This document shows, piece by piece, positions 41,005-49,516 of a stretch of DNA of 64,000 nt (positions are counted from its first letter, which is position 1; every line of letters starts with the position of its first letter). A program made the position numbers and the translations under genes. The DNA comes from JBEDUK01 sp040414485 (GTDB taxonomy: Bacteria; Actinomycetota; UBA4738), in the NCBI GenBank assembly GCA_040414485.1, contig JBEDUK010000053.1, positions 1 through 64,000 on the forward strand, in the 5' to 3' direction. The notes below the pieces were generated by a model, which did no database searches, was not told the DNA's origin, and saw only the letters and a list, made by a program, of their open reading frames with translations.

Positions 41005-42288
41005 TCACCGATCGCGCCGGGTGCCGGCGGTGAGCATCGCCTCGGTGGCCGGCTGCACCGTGCTCCATTCGGCCCAGACGGGCTCGTATCCCATCTTCCC
41101 GAGCGCCTCGGACACCTCCCGGGGCGTCCGCGTGTCCGCGATCTCGAACTGCTCGGTCGCGTCACCGGGCGCCGTGTATCCGCCGGGTTCGGTGTGCGAG
41201 CCGGCACTCACGTGGGTCACGCCGACGCGGAAGAGGCCGTCGCGGAGCTCCGCGGGCTCGCGGGTGGACAGCACGATCCCCGCGTCGGGGAGCACGAGCC
41301 GCAGCGCGCAGATCAACTGCACCAGTTCGCGATCGGACACCGGGGCGTCGGGCTGCCATCCCGCAGCCGACGGGCGCATCCGTGGGACACCCACCGTGAC
41401 CTGCGTGCGCCAGTGCGTTCGCATGAGGAAGCGGGCATGGGCGGCGAGCGCCAGCGCCTCGTACCGCCAGTCGCCGTGCAGCCCCAGCAGCGCCCCAAGA
41501 CCCACGCGCCGCATGCCGGCTCGCGCCGCGCGTTCGGGTCCGAGCAGGCGCCAATCGAAGTGCCGCTTGCGCCCGGCCGGGTGCACGCGTCCGTACGTCT
41601 CCGGGTGGTAGGTCTCCTGATAGATCACCACGCCCTCGCAACCGGCGTTCGACAGGCGGCGGTATTCGGATTCGCTCCAGACCTGTACCTCGATCGAAAG
41701 CGACGGAATCTCACCAGACAGCAGTCGCAGCCGCTCCTCGAGGAATCCCACGCCGGTCAGGCGTTCGTGCTCACCGGTGAGGAGCAGGATCGAACGGTAG
41801 CCGCGACGCGCCAGCGCCCGCGCCTCCTCCGCGGTCTCCTCCGCCGACAGCGTGCGCCGCGCGATCGGGAGGTCGCGCGCGAAGCCGCAGTACGCGCACG
41901 TGGTCAGGCACTCGTTCGACAGGTACAGCGGCGCGTACATGCGCATCGTCTTCCCGAAGCGCGCGACGGTCAGGCGGCGCGACGCGTCCGCCAGCGACTC
42001 GAGCCGCTCCCCCGCCGCCGGCGACAGCAGCACGGCGAGATCGGCAAGCGTGCGGTCGAACGGCGAGGCCGTCAGCGCCCGGTCGACGTCCGGGCCGCCC
42101 GCCGCGCGCGCGCGTTCGAGCAGGCGGTCGAACGGCACCGCGGCGAGGACCTCCGCGAACGTCTCGGAGGGTTCCGGCGCGTCGAACCCCCGGCCGTGGC
42201 GTTCGGCAGGATGGTCAGGTAGGTTGACTACCTTCGATCTGGCGCCGGGCTCGGAGGAGGCTGCCGATGCAGCCGTCGACGCCCTCAC
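41005..42288 (-). CDS. thiH: 2-Iminoacetate synthase ThiH (radical SAM)
   Basis: 427-aa radical SAM enzyme cleaving tyrosine to dehydroglycine for thiazole synthesis. The cluster motif is CLTTCAYCGF (CxxxCxxC), preceded by MYAPLYLSNE; downstream YQETYHPETY and GLGALLGLHGDWRYE are ThiH signatures. The GTG at 42288 overlaps the thiG stop by 4 nt (GTGA). Needs anaerobic-type Fe-S chemistry, unlike the ThiO route of most aerobic actinobacteria. Confidence 0.93.
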   Translation of the reverse strand: MRASTAASAASSEPGARSKVVNLPDHPAERHGRGFDAPEPSETFAEVLAAVPFDRLLERARAAGGPDVDRALTASPFDRTLADLAVLLSPAAGERLESLADASRRLTVARFGKTMRMYAPLYLSNECLTTCAYCGFARDLPIARRTLSAEETAEEARALARRGYRSILLLTGEHERLTGVGFLEERLRLLSGEIPSLSIEVQVWSESEYRRLSNAGCEGVVIYQETYHPETYGRVHPAGRKRHFDWRLLGPERAARAGMRRVGLGALLGLHGDWRYEALALAAHARFLMRTHWRTQVTVGVPRMRPSAAGWQPDAPVSDRELVQLICALRLVLPDAGIVLSTREPAELRDGLFRVGVTHVSAGSHTEPGGYTAPGDATEQFEIADTRTPREVSEALGKMGYEPVWAEWSTVQPATEAMLTAGTRRDR

Positions 42289-43163
42289 GGAGCGGTCACC
42301 GCCGGGTCCGCCTGCGACGTGTGCAGCCGCTCGAGGAAGCCGGTCAGCGGGCTCGACGCGTCGGCGCCGGCGCCCTCGGGGGCCCGGCCGGACACGAAGG
42401 CCTCGCGGCCCGCCTGCACGCCGAGGGCGAACGCGCGTGCCATCCCCACAGGATCCGCCGCGACGGCGATCGCGGTGTTGACCAGCACCGCGTCCACGCC
42501 CATCTCCATGGCCTCGGCGGCGTGGGAAGGCGCCCCCAGGCCGGCGTCCACCACGACAGGGACCGTGGCCTGTTCGACGATGATCTGGACGGCCTCACGG
42601 GTTCGAACCCCACGATTCGACCCGATCCACGATCCGAGCGGCATGACGGTCGCGCAGCCCGCCTCCTCGAGACGCTTCGCCACCATCGGGTCAGCGTTGA
42701 TGTACGGGAGGACGGTGAAGCCGTCGGCGACCAGGCGCTCCGCCGCGCGGAGTGTCTCCACGGGATCGGGCAGCAGGTAGCGCGGCTCGGGCGTCACCTC
42801 GAGCTTCACCCAGTCCGGCAGCCCCGCGGCGCGGGCCAGTTTCGCCAGACGCACCGCCTCGTCGGCGTCGACCGCGCCCGAGGTGTTCGGCAGCAGCAGG
42901 TAGCGCGAGCGGTCGATGAACTCCAGGATGTCGGGCCCGGCGGTCGCGTCCAGGTCGACGCGCCGCAGCGCAACGGTGACCATCTCGGTCCCGCTCCCGG
43001 CCAGGGCCGCGCGCATGACCTCGTGGGACCCGAACTTCCCGGTCCCCACGATCAGCCGCGAGGCGAACGACCGTCCTGCGATGCGCAATTCGTCGTCGAC
43101 GCCGCCGGCAGGTGTCGCGCCGGGATCGGCGTTCGGTGCTCCCGAACCCGTTCGTCGGGCCAT
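42285..43163 (-). CDS. thiG: Thiazole synthase ThiG
   Basis: 292-aa TIM-barrel enzyme forming thiazole phosphate from deoxyxylulose phosphate, ThiS thiocarboxylate and dehydroglycine. Motifs: SRLIVGTGKF, MVTVALRRVD, LPNTSG, WVKLEVTPE, GFTVLPYINADP, VMPLGSWIGSN and PVVVDAGLGAPSHAAEAMEMG. About 25 extra N-terminal residues precede the usual core. First gene of the thiamin operon, directly after a TPP riboswitch whose 3' strand carries the ribosome site. Confidence 0.95.
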   Translation of the reverse strand: MARRTGSGAPNADPGATPAGGVDDELRIAGRSFASRLIVGTGKFGSHEVMRAALAGSGTEMVTVALRRVDLDATAGPDILEFIDRSRYLLLPNTSGAVDADEAVRLAKLARAAGLPDWVKLEVTPEPRYLLPDPVETLRAAERLVADGFTVLPYINADPMVAKRLEEAGCATVMPLGSWIGSNRGVRTREAVQIIVEQATVPVVVDAGLGAPSHAAEAMEMGVDAVLVNTAIAVAADPVGMARAFALGVQAGREAFVSGRAPEGAGADASSPLTGFLERLHTSQADPAVTAP

Positions 43164-43171
43164 TCGAGATC

Positions 43172-43285
43172 AGCTCCCTTCGCCGGCATTACCCGGATCA
43201 GGTCCCAATCGGGTCGCGAGCGCCCGTCCCCCGGCCCCTGGTTCAACGGCCGGTGCCCGCCTCTCAGCCCGGATGCCCCGAGCTC
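43172..43285 (-). ncRNA. TPP riboswitch (THI element)
   Basis: On the minus strand the conserved blocks appear in order: a P1 5' strand AGCTC (about 43284), GGGGCATCCGGG then CTGAGA (43267-43262), a variable P3 stem, ACCTGATC (43203-43196), GGTAATGCC (43193-43185), GCGAAGGGAGCT (about 43183-43172). The 3' strand contains AAGGGAG, which is also the ribosome site of thiG 11-17 nt before the ATG at 43163, so ligand binding should block translation directly. A TAGCAT -10 candidate lies just upstream near 43305. Confidence 0.93.
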
Positions 43286-43483
43286 CCCGGTTTCCTCGCA
43301 ACCGATGCTATCGCGCCGCGCGACCGATAGACTCCTCGCGTCTTGTTAGCCCATTGAGTCCCGCGCGGTCCGCCGCGGCCCGAATCGGGCAGGCCTCCCC
43401 GGCCCGCCCCGGCCGTCAGGACGGACGAGGTACCGAGCGAGGGCCGGCCGATCGCGGCCGGTCCCGGGACTGGAGCATCTCGA

Positions 43484-44719
43484 ATGGGCACCCCTTCCGC
43501 ACCACCAACCGAACCACGGTCGTCCGCCCGGCGCGCGACGCGGTCCGCCGCACGCCGGGTAGCCGCCGCGCAACTGATCTCGCTGACGGGCTCCGAGGCA
43601 GCCTTCACCGCACTGGTCGTCGCCGTCTACCGGCAGACGCACTCGGCGTCGTGGATCTCGGCCGTCCTGCTGGTCGCGTTCTGGACCGGCGGACTGTTGA
43701 CCCCGTTCGCCGGCTCGCTCGGCGACCGGTTCGACCGCCGGCGCGTCGTGATCGCGGCCGACCTGGCCGGCGCGGCGGCGTTCGCGGCGCTCGCCCTCGC
43801 GACGTCGCCGTGGGCGCTGCTGCTCCTCACCTTCCTGGACGCCGCGGCGGCCTCTCCCACGTTCCCGGCGCTCTCCGCGGCCGTGCCGAACCTTGCCGAG
43901 CCCGACGACCTGGCGTGGGCGAACGGCACGATCTCGTTCGGCCACAACGTGGGGCACGTCGCCGGCCCGGCGCTGGGCGGGCTGATCGCGGCCACCGCCG
44001 GACCGACCGCGGTGTTCCTGGGCAATGCCGTGACGTTCGTGATCTCCGCCGCGCTCGTCGCGTCCGTTCACTCGCGGTTCTCCGCCGAGCGTGACCAGGG
44101 CGCGGCCGACGAGCACCCGGGCATCTGGAGCGGCTTCGGGTTCATCGCGCGCGACCGGATCCTGCGGCTGATCGCCGCGGCGTTCATACCGTTCGCGATC
44201 GCCGTCGGGAGCGTGATGGTGGCCGAACTGCCGCTCGCCACGTCGTTCGGCGTGGGCTCGTTCGGCTTCGGCCTGATCTCCGCGGCCTTCGGCGCCGGCG
44301 CGCTGGTCGGCGCGCTCGCGGCGCGGCGGCTCGACGAGTCGACAGCCCGGCGCGGGATCGTGTTCGGGTCGTTCGTCACGGCTGCATTCTTCGGGTCCGT
44401 GGCCGGCGCGAACGCGTTCTGGATGGTCCTGGTCGCCATGATCGTGTCGGGGTTCTCTGACGCGATCGTGGACGTGGCCGTCGAACTGACCTTCCAGCGG
44501 CGCTCGCCGGATGCCGTCCGGACCCGGGTGCTGGCGGGGCTGGAGGGCATCTTCCTGACGGGCCTCGCGGTGTCGTTCCTGTTCGCCGGTGCGTTCGTGA
44601 CCGCGTTCGGGCCGAAGGCGGCTTACGCGCTCGCCGGCGCCGGCTGCCTCGTCACGGCCGTCTTGCTCACGCCGTTGCTCCGCGCGCGCTTCTCCAACCG
44701 GGCCGAGGAGCGGCGATAG
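43484..44719 (+). CDS. Major facilitator superfamily transporter
   Basis: 411-aa MFS protein with 10-12 helices. The loop 2-3 motif appears as GDRFDRRRVVI (about 85-95), with the acidic WANGTISFGHNVGHVAGPALGG stretch typical of MFS drug exporters (enterobactin exporter/MFS_3 type). The substrate is not predictable. The ATG at 43484 has GGAG upstream. About 320 bp separate it from thiG; 113 of these hold the TPP riboswitch, the rest shows no gene. pknB-like gene follows 45 bp downstream. Confidence 0.85.
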   Translation: MGTPSAPPTEPRSSARRATRSAARRVAAAQLISLTGSEAAFTALVVAVYRQTHSASWISAVLLVAFWTGGLLTPFAGSLGDRFDRRRVVIAADLAGAAAFAALALATSPWALLLLTFLDAAAASPTFPALSAAVPNLAEPDDLAWANGTISFGHNVGHVAGPALGGLIAATAGPTAVFLGNAVTFVISAALVASVHSRFSAERDQGAADEHPGIWSGFGFIARDRILRLIAAAFIPFAIAVGSVMVAELPLATSFGVGSFGFGLISAAFGAGALVGALAARRLDESTARRGIVFGSFVTAAFFGSVAGANAFWMVLVAMIVSGFSDAIVDVAVELTFQRRSPDAVRTRVLAGLEGIFLTGLAVSFLFAGAFVTAFGPKAAYALAGAGCLVTAVLLTPLLRARFSNRAEERR

Positions 44720-44764
44720 GATGATGCGGCGGTTGGGGCCGTCCGGATCGCGGATCCGGCCGGC

Positions 44765-46639
44765 GTGAGTCCGAACGCCCGAGCGCCGAACGCGAGGTTG
44801 CAGCCCGTGGCAGTCATCGAGCACGAGATCGCCGGCCGGTACCGGATCGTGGGCCGGGTCGCCGCCGGCGGCATGGGCGAGGTCTTTCGAGCCGACGACG
44901 CCGTGCTGGGCCGCGAGGTCGCCATCAAGGTGCTGCATCCCCAGTACGCCGGCGATCGCGGCTTCGTGGAACGCTTCCGTCGCGAGGCGCGCGCCGCGGC
45001 GGTCCTGAACCACCCCAACATCGTCGGCGTCTACGACTGGGGCGTGACCGAGAACACGTACTTCATGGTCATGGAGTTCGTCCGGGGGCACAGCCTCCGG
45101 ACGATCCTGTCCCGCAACGGCCCGCTCGAGCCGACGCAGGTCGCCGAGGCGTGCTCCCAGGTGCTGTCGGCCCTCGATCACGCGCACGGCCACGGGATCG
45201 TCCACCGGGACATCAAGCCCGAGAACATCCTGGTCACGTCGGACGGCCTGGTGAAGGTGGCGGACTTCGGCCTCGCTCGGGCGTTCGCCGACTCGACGGT
45301 CAGCCAGGTGGAGGGCACCGTCACGGGCACCGTCCAGTACCTGGCGCCGGAGCAGATCGAGGGGCGGCCGACCGACCCGCGCACGGACCTGTATGCAACC
45401 GGCATCGTGATGTTCGAACTGCTCACGGGGTCGGCGCCGTACAGCGGCGAAACGTCGGTGGCGATCGCGTACCGGCACCTGAACGACCGTGTGCCGCCGC
45501 CGTCGGCACGCATGGCGACCGTGCCGCAGGAGTTCGATGCCCTGGTGCTGCACGCGACCGAGAAGGACCCGAAGGACCGCCCGCAGTCGGCGCGCGGCAT
45601 GCGCGAGGAACTGATGACGGCGTCGCGAACGGCCCGGCCTGCGCCGCGACTGGCCGACATCGCGCGGCAGATCCCGGCAGCCGAACTGCAGCCGGTCCAG
45701 CGGGCGCCGACCGTGACGATCCCGCGCGCGTATTCGCGGAAGGTTCGCCGGCGCAAGCGCATCGTTCGAGCGGCGGTGATCCTGGTCACGGTGATGGCGC
45801 TCTCGGCCGGCGCCTGGGCGGCCTGGGTGTACGCCGTCCCTCACTACACGCACGTCCCGCACGGCCTGGCCGGACTCACGCCCGCGCAGGTCACGGCGAA
45901 GCTCCAGGCGGCGGGACTCGAGGGCAGACGGGTCGAGCCCGAGCCCTCGTTGACGGTGGCCTCCAACCTGCTGATCCGCACGATCCCTGAAGAGGGCCTC
46001 AAGCTCCGCAAGGGACAGACGATCGACCTGGTCTACTCCTCCGGCCTGGCGAACGTGCCCGTGGCGGACGTCACGGGGAAGACGCAGGCGGCGGCCACGA
46101 GCACGTTGAAGCAGCAGCACTTCGACGTCGCGGTCCGGAAGGAGTACGACGACGCGGTGAAGGCAGGGATCGTGATCTCCCAGGACCCGCTGCCGCACAA
46201 ACCGCTGCAGTGGAAGCAGACCGTCACGATCGTGGTCAGCCGGGGGCCGAGACCGATCACGCTCGACGACTACTCCGGCCAGTCGTACGGCGCGGTGAAG
46301 GCCGCGCTGCGCAACCTGGGCCTGACCTCGACCGTGGGCTACGACTACTCCACCTCCGTCCAGGCGGGCGACGTGATCTCGACGAACCCGCCCGCGGGGA
46401 GCGTGCTGCACCGCGGCGACACGGTCGCGGTGCTCGTCTCACTGGGACCGAAGACCTTCCCCATGCCGAGCGTCATCGGCCTGCCGAAGGACCAGGCGGT
46501 GAGCGAACTCGAGGCCGACGGGTTGAAGGTGGTTGTCATCCAGATCCCGGGCAGTTCCGGCACCACCGTGGTGAGCCAGCTCCCCGCTCCCAACATGACC
46601 GTCGAGCAGGGCACCACGGTTCGCATCTACCTCGCCTGA
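44765..46639 (+). CDS. PASTA-domain Ser/Thr protein kinase (PknB type)
   Basis: 624-aa membrane kinase. Kinase domain about residues 26-290: glycine loop VAAGGMGEVF, VAIKVL lysine, HRDIKPEN catalytic loop, DFGLARAF, APEQIEG. A basic juxtamembrane segment (RKVRRRKRIVR) and one helix (about 333-356) follow, then four PASTA repeats (about 360-425, 426-492, 493-559, 560-624), each with the KP/PG-GxxV pattern. PASTA domains sense peptidoglycan or lipid II. The GTG at 44765 is used; GTG 44807 is possible. Unlike typical pknB genes it is not in the division operon in this window. Confidence 0.93.
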   Translation: MSPNARAPNARLQPVAVIEHEIAGRYRIVGRVAAGGMGEVFRADDAVLGREVAIKVLHPQYAGDRGFVERFRREARAAAVLNHPNIVGVYDWGVTENTYFMVMEFVRGHSLRTILSRNGPLEPTQVAEACSQVLSALDHAHGHGIVHRDIKPENILVTSDGLVKVADFGLARAFADSTVSQVEGTVTGTVQYLAPEQIEGRPTDPRTDLYATGIVMFELLTGSAPYSGETSVAIAYRHLNDRVPPPSARMATVPQEFDALVLHATEKDPKDRPQSARGMREELMTASRTARPAPRLADIARQIPAAELQPVQRAPTVTIPRAYSRKVRRRKRIVRAAVILVTVMALSAGAWAAWVYAVPHYTHVPHGLAGLTPAQVTAKLQAAGLEGRRVEPEPSLTVASNLLIRTIPEEGLKLRKGQTIDLVYSSGLANVPVADVTGKTQAAATSTLKQQHFDVAVRKEYDDAVKAGIVISQDPLPHKPLQWKQTVTIVVSRGPRPITLDDYSGQSYGAVKAALRNLGLTSTVGYDYSTSVQAGDVISTNPPAGSVLHRGDTVAVLVSLGPKTFPMPSVIGLPKDQAVSELEADGLKVVVIQIPGSSGTTVVSQLPAPNMTVEQGTTVRIYLA

Positions 46640-46689
46640 GCGCCCCGTCATGGTCTGACCGGCCGGTCGGGGAAGCTTCGAACCCGCTG

Positions 46690-47583
46690 ATGTTGATCGG
46701 CGCGCACGTCACGACCGGCGGCCGCGGACTCACCGGCGTGATCGACAACGCGCGCCGGGCGGGGGCCGAGGCGGTGCAGGCCTGGGGCTCGAACCCGCGG
46801 GCATGGGCGCTCCCCAGGATCGACCGGGCGCGCGAGGCGGCGTTCGTCGAAGCGTGGCAGACGTCCGGTCTCCGCGCGTTGTTCCTGCACTCCCCCTACA
46901 TGGTCAACGTGGCCTCGCCCGACGACCGCTTCCGACGGCGGTCGGTCGAGCTGGCCAGGGCGACCGTGGCGCTTGCCGAACGGATCGGAGCGGACGGCGT
47001 CGTGGTGCACGCCGGCGCCGGTGGCGCGGCGACGCCCGCCGAGGCGCGGGTCGAGCGCGCCGCGAACTCGCTGGCGGCGATCGCGGCCGACGCGGACCGA
47101 TCCCGCGTGCTGATCGAGCTCATGGCCGGGACCGCCGGAGCGGTCGCGTCGACGTTCGGGGAGGCGCGAATGCTCTTCGATGCCTGCGTCGATGCGACGG
47201 GCCGTTCCCGCGGCCGGAGGTTCGGGCTGTGCCTGGACACCTGTCATCTCTTCGCGGCGGGATACGCCCTGGACACGCCGGACGGGGTCCGTGAGGCGTT
47301 CGCCGAGCTCCGCCGCGTGCGCCTGACGAGCCGGCTGCGTCTGGTGCACGCGAACGACTCCCGGTACCCGCGCGCGGCCCGACGGGACGCGCATACGAAC
47401 ATCGGCGCAGGCCACATCGGCGAACCCGGATTCGCAGCCATCCTCACCGACCCGTCGGTGCGGCGCGCGTCGGTCGTCTGCGAGACACCGGGCACGCGCG
47501 AGGACACGGCGAGGGACGTCGCGACGCTCCGCCGTCTGGCAGGCCTGGGCAACATGCCCGACGTGGGGCCGCCCGGGCGATGA
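46690..47583 (+). CDS. nfo: Deoxyribonuclease IV (AP endonuclease)
   Basis: 297-aa TIM-barrel AP endonuclease of base excision repair. Zinc-ligand segments are visible: GAHVTTGGRG, LHSPYMVNVAS, VVHAGAG, LIELMAGT, CLDTCHLFAAGY, LVHANDSRYPRAARRDAHTNIGAGHIG and VCETPG. The ATG at 46690 gives the normal MLIGAHV start; no strong ribosome site. Located between the PASTA kinase and a secreted protein. Confidence 0.92.
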   Translation: MLIGAHVTTGGRGLTGVIDNARRAGAEAVQAWGSNPRAWALPRIDRAREAAFVEAWQTSGLRALFLHSPYMVNVASPDDRFRRRSVELARATVALAERIGADGVVVHAGAGGAATPAEARVERAANSLAAIAADADRSRVLIELMAGTAGAVASTFGEARMLFDACVDATGRSRGRRFGLCLDTCHLFAAGYALDTPDGVREAFAELRRVRLTSRLRLVHANDSRYPRAARRDAHTNIGAGHIGEPGFAAILTDPSVRRASVVCETPGTREDTARDVATLRRLAGLGNMPDVGPPGR

Positions 47584-47636
47584 AACTGCTGGTACCGTCG
47601 GGAACGTCTGGTCGGCAACAGGGGGAAGGGGACGGA

Positions 47637-48866
47637 ATGGGCGTGCATCCGGTCGGTGCCGGCGGCGTCGTTCGAAGGTCAATGATGGCGGCGTGCGCGG
47701 CTGCGCTGTGCATCGGATTGGCCGGGGCCGCTCCCCTGGCCGCGTCGGCCGCGCCGGCCGCACCAGCCCGGTCGGCGGCGGCGTGCGGGACGACGTTCTC
47801 CGTCGTCACGGTGCCGAACCCCGGTTCGATGTCCAATGAACTCCACGATGTCGTCTCGATCGCGACCACCGACGTCTGGGCGGTCGGGTACCGCATCGAC
47901 GGTTCGAATCCTCCGGCCACGACCACCGTGCATGACGACGGGACCGGGTGGACGCTCGTCCCGAGCGTCGACGGGGGCTCGCCCAAGAACGGCCAGCTCT
48001 TCAGCGTGGACGCGACCTCGAGCACCGATGTCTGGGCCGCGGGCTCGTACACGAACGCGACGGGCTTCCAGCAGACGCTGATCGAGCGCTGGGACGGCGG
48101 GGCGTGGGCACGCGTTCAGAGCCCCGGCAACGGCACGCCGAAGAACGGCTCGCTGGGCGGCATCGATGCCCGCACCACGACCGACGCCTGGGCGGTCGGC
48201 TCCTACGTCAACAAGCACGGGATCCAGCTGACGCTCGCCCTTCGCTGGGATGGGCACGCGTGGAGCGTCGTCCCCACGCCCAACCCGGCGCCCGCCGGCG
48301 CGCCGAAGAACGGCGGGCTCGGGTCCGTCTACGCCCTGAGCGACACGAACGTGTGGGCGGTGGGCTCCTATCTCGACGCCGATGCGCTCAGCCAGCCGCT
48401 CGTCGAGCACTGGAACGGCACGGCGTGGTCCGTCGTCAAGACGCCGGACCTCGGCGCCGACGAGGCTGCGCTCACGGACGTGACCGCGCTCTCCTCGAGC
48501 GCGGTCTGGGCGGTCGGGTTCCGCGACACGCTCACCCTGGTCGAACGGTGGGACGGCGCGAAGTGGAGCGTCGTGGACAGCCCCACGCCGGGCGCCCACC
48601 ACAACGCGAACCTCTCCGGGATCACCGCGATCCGCGCGGGCGACCTCTGGGCCGCCGGCGCCTACGTCACCGACCAGCCGTCATTGGGCACGCTGGTCGA
48701 GCACTGGAACGGGTCGAAGTGGACCGTGTCGTCGAGCGGAAACGCGACGGGCGACGACAGCCTGTCGGCCATCGACGGCAACGGAACCGAGGTCTGGGCC
48801 GTGGGCGACGTGTTCCCACCGACCGGCGCGGAGAAGAACCTCGCCCTCCATCGCTGCCCCGGCTAG
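47637..48866 (+). CDS. Secreted seven-repeat beta-propeller-like protein (1)
   Basis: 409-aa secreted protein: signal peptide (about residues 1-39), then seven repeats of about 50 residues with the pattern xVWAVGxY...TLxEHWNGxxWSVVxxPxPG. N-terminal strand CGTTFSVVTVPNPG and C-terminal LALHRC look like complementary parts of one blade. Cys50 and Cys407 are the only mature cysteines and could lock the ring. I chose ATG 47637 because AAGGGGA lies 8 nt upstream; ATG 47580 overlaps nfo. A paralogue lies at 61219. No catalytic motif is seen; a binding or adhesion role is possible. Similar repeats are widespread in actinobacterial secreted proteins of unknown function. Confidence 0.78.
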   Translation: MGVHPVGAGGVVRRSMMAACAAALCIGLAGAAPLAASAAPAAPARSAAACGTTFSVVTVPNPGSMSNELHDVVSIATTDVWAVGYRIDGSNPPATTTVHDDGTGWTLVPSVDGGSPKNGQLFSVDATSSTDVWAAGSYTNATGFQQTLIERWDGGAWARVQSPGNGTPKNGSLGGIDARTTTDAWAVGSYVNKHGIQLTLALRWDGHAWSVVPTPNPAPAGAPKNGGLGSVYALSDTNVWAVGSYLDADALSQPLVEHWNGTAWSVVKTPDLGADEAALTDVTALSSSAVWAVGFRDTLTLVERWDGAKWSVVDSPTPGAHHNANLSGITAIRAGDLWAAGAYVTDQPSLGTLVEHWNGSKWTVSSSGNATGDDSLSAIDGNGTEVWAVGDVFPPTGAEKNLALHRCPG

Positions 48867-48886
48867 GCCGGGCTTCGCCTAGGGGT

Positions 48887-49513
48887 CTAGGGTTCGGACT
48901 CGGCGTCCCGCGTCTCCTGGTAGGAGTACCGCTCCTCGCGCCACGGGTCCGCGTGCACGTGGTACCCGCGCACCTCCCAAAACCCGCGGACGTTCCGGTC
49001 GACGAACTCCAGCCCGCGCAGCCACTTCGCGCTCTTCCACGCGTAGCGCTTCGGCACGACCAGCCGAAGGGGGAACCCGTGCTGCGGCTCCAGCGGCTCC
49101 CCGCCGTGCGCCCACGCCACCAGCACGTCGTCGTCCATCATCGCCTGCAGGGACAGCTCGCTCGTGTAGCTGTATTCGCACCGCGCCGTCACCCAGGCCG
49201 CGTCGGGCTTCGGCTTCGCACGCTCGGCCAGCACACGGAACGGGATGCCCTCCCATGAGTTGTCGAGCGTGGTCCATCCCGTCACGCAGTGCATGTCGGC
49301 CGTCACGGTCACCGGCCCGAGCGCCTTCAACTCCTCGTAGGTCAGCGTGAACGGGTTCTCGACCAGGCCGCTCACCTCGAGCGTCCAGTCCGAACCGTCG
49401 CTCCGCGGGATCGGGCCGTAGTGCAGCACCGGCCATCCCTTCACGAGCCGGTTGCCGGGCGGCACGCGCCGCGCGATCTCCTCCGGGTACCGCGGGCCGC
49501 CGAAGATCTTCAT
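48887..49513 (-). CDS. Sulfite oxidase-like molybdopterin oxidoreductase
   Basis: 208-aa short member of the sulfite oxidase fold: Mo-pterin domain only, without the C-terminal dimerisation domain. Cys76 in TADMHCVTGW is the likely Mo ligand; LEVSGLVENPFTLTYEEL, CEYSYTSELSLQAMMDDDVLVAW, PLEPQHGFPLRLVVPKRYAWKSAKW and the RGYHVHADPWREERY tail are typical of the bacterial 'sulfite oxidase-like' group. No signal peptide. Substrate unknown. Starts 4 bp after the threonine aldolase stop, so likely co-transcribed with it. Confidence 0.87.
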   Translation of the reverse strand: MKIFGGPRYPEEIARRVPPGNRLVKGWPVLHYGPIPRSDGSDWTLEVSGLVENPFTLTYEELKALGPVTVTADMHCVTGWTTLDNSWEGIPFRVLAERAKPKPDAAWVTARCEYSYTSELSLQAMMDDDVLVAWAHGGEPLEPQHGFPLRLVVPKRYAWKSAKWLRGLEFVDRNVRGFWEVRGYHVHADPWREERYSYQETRDAESEP

Positions 49514-49516
49514 GCC

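Noticed and set aside
43346..46411. Very long open frame on the minus strand opposite the MFS and kinase genes
   Set aside because: It is the GC-rich shadow of well-supported plus-strand genes; composition is Arg/Asp/His-rich with no domain.
47580..47636. Earlier ATG of the first propeller protein overlapping nfo
   Set aside because: It would place a hydrophilic segment before the signal peptide; ATG 47637 has a strong ribosome site.
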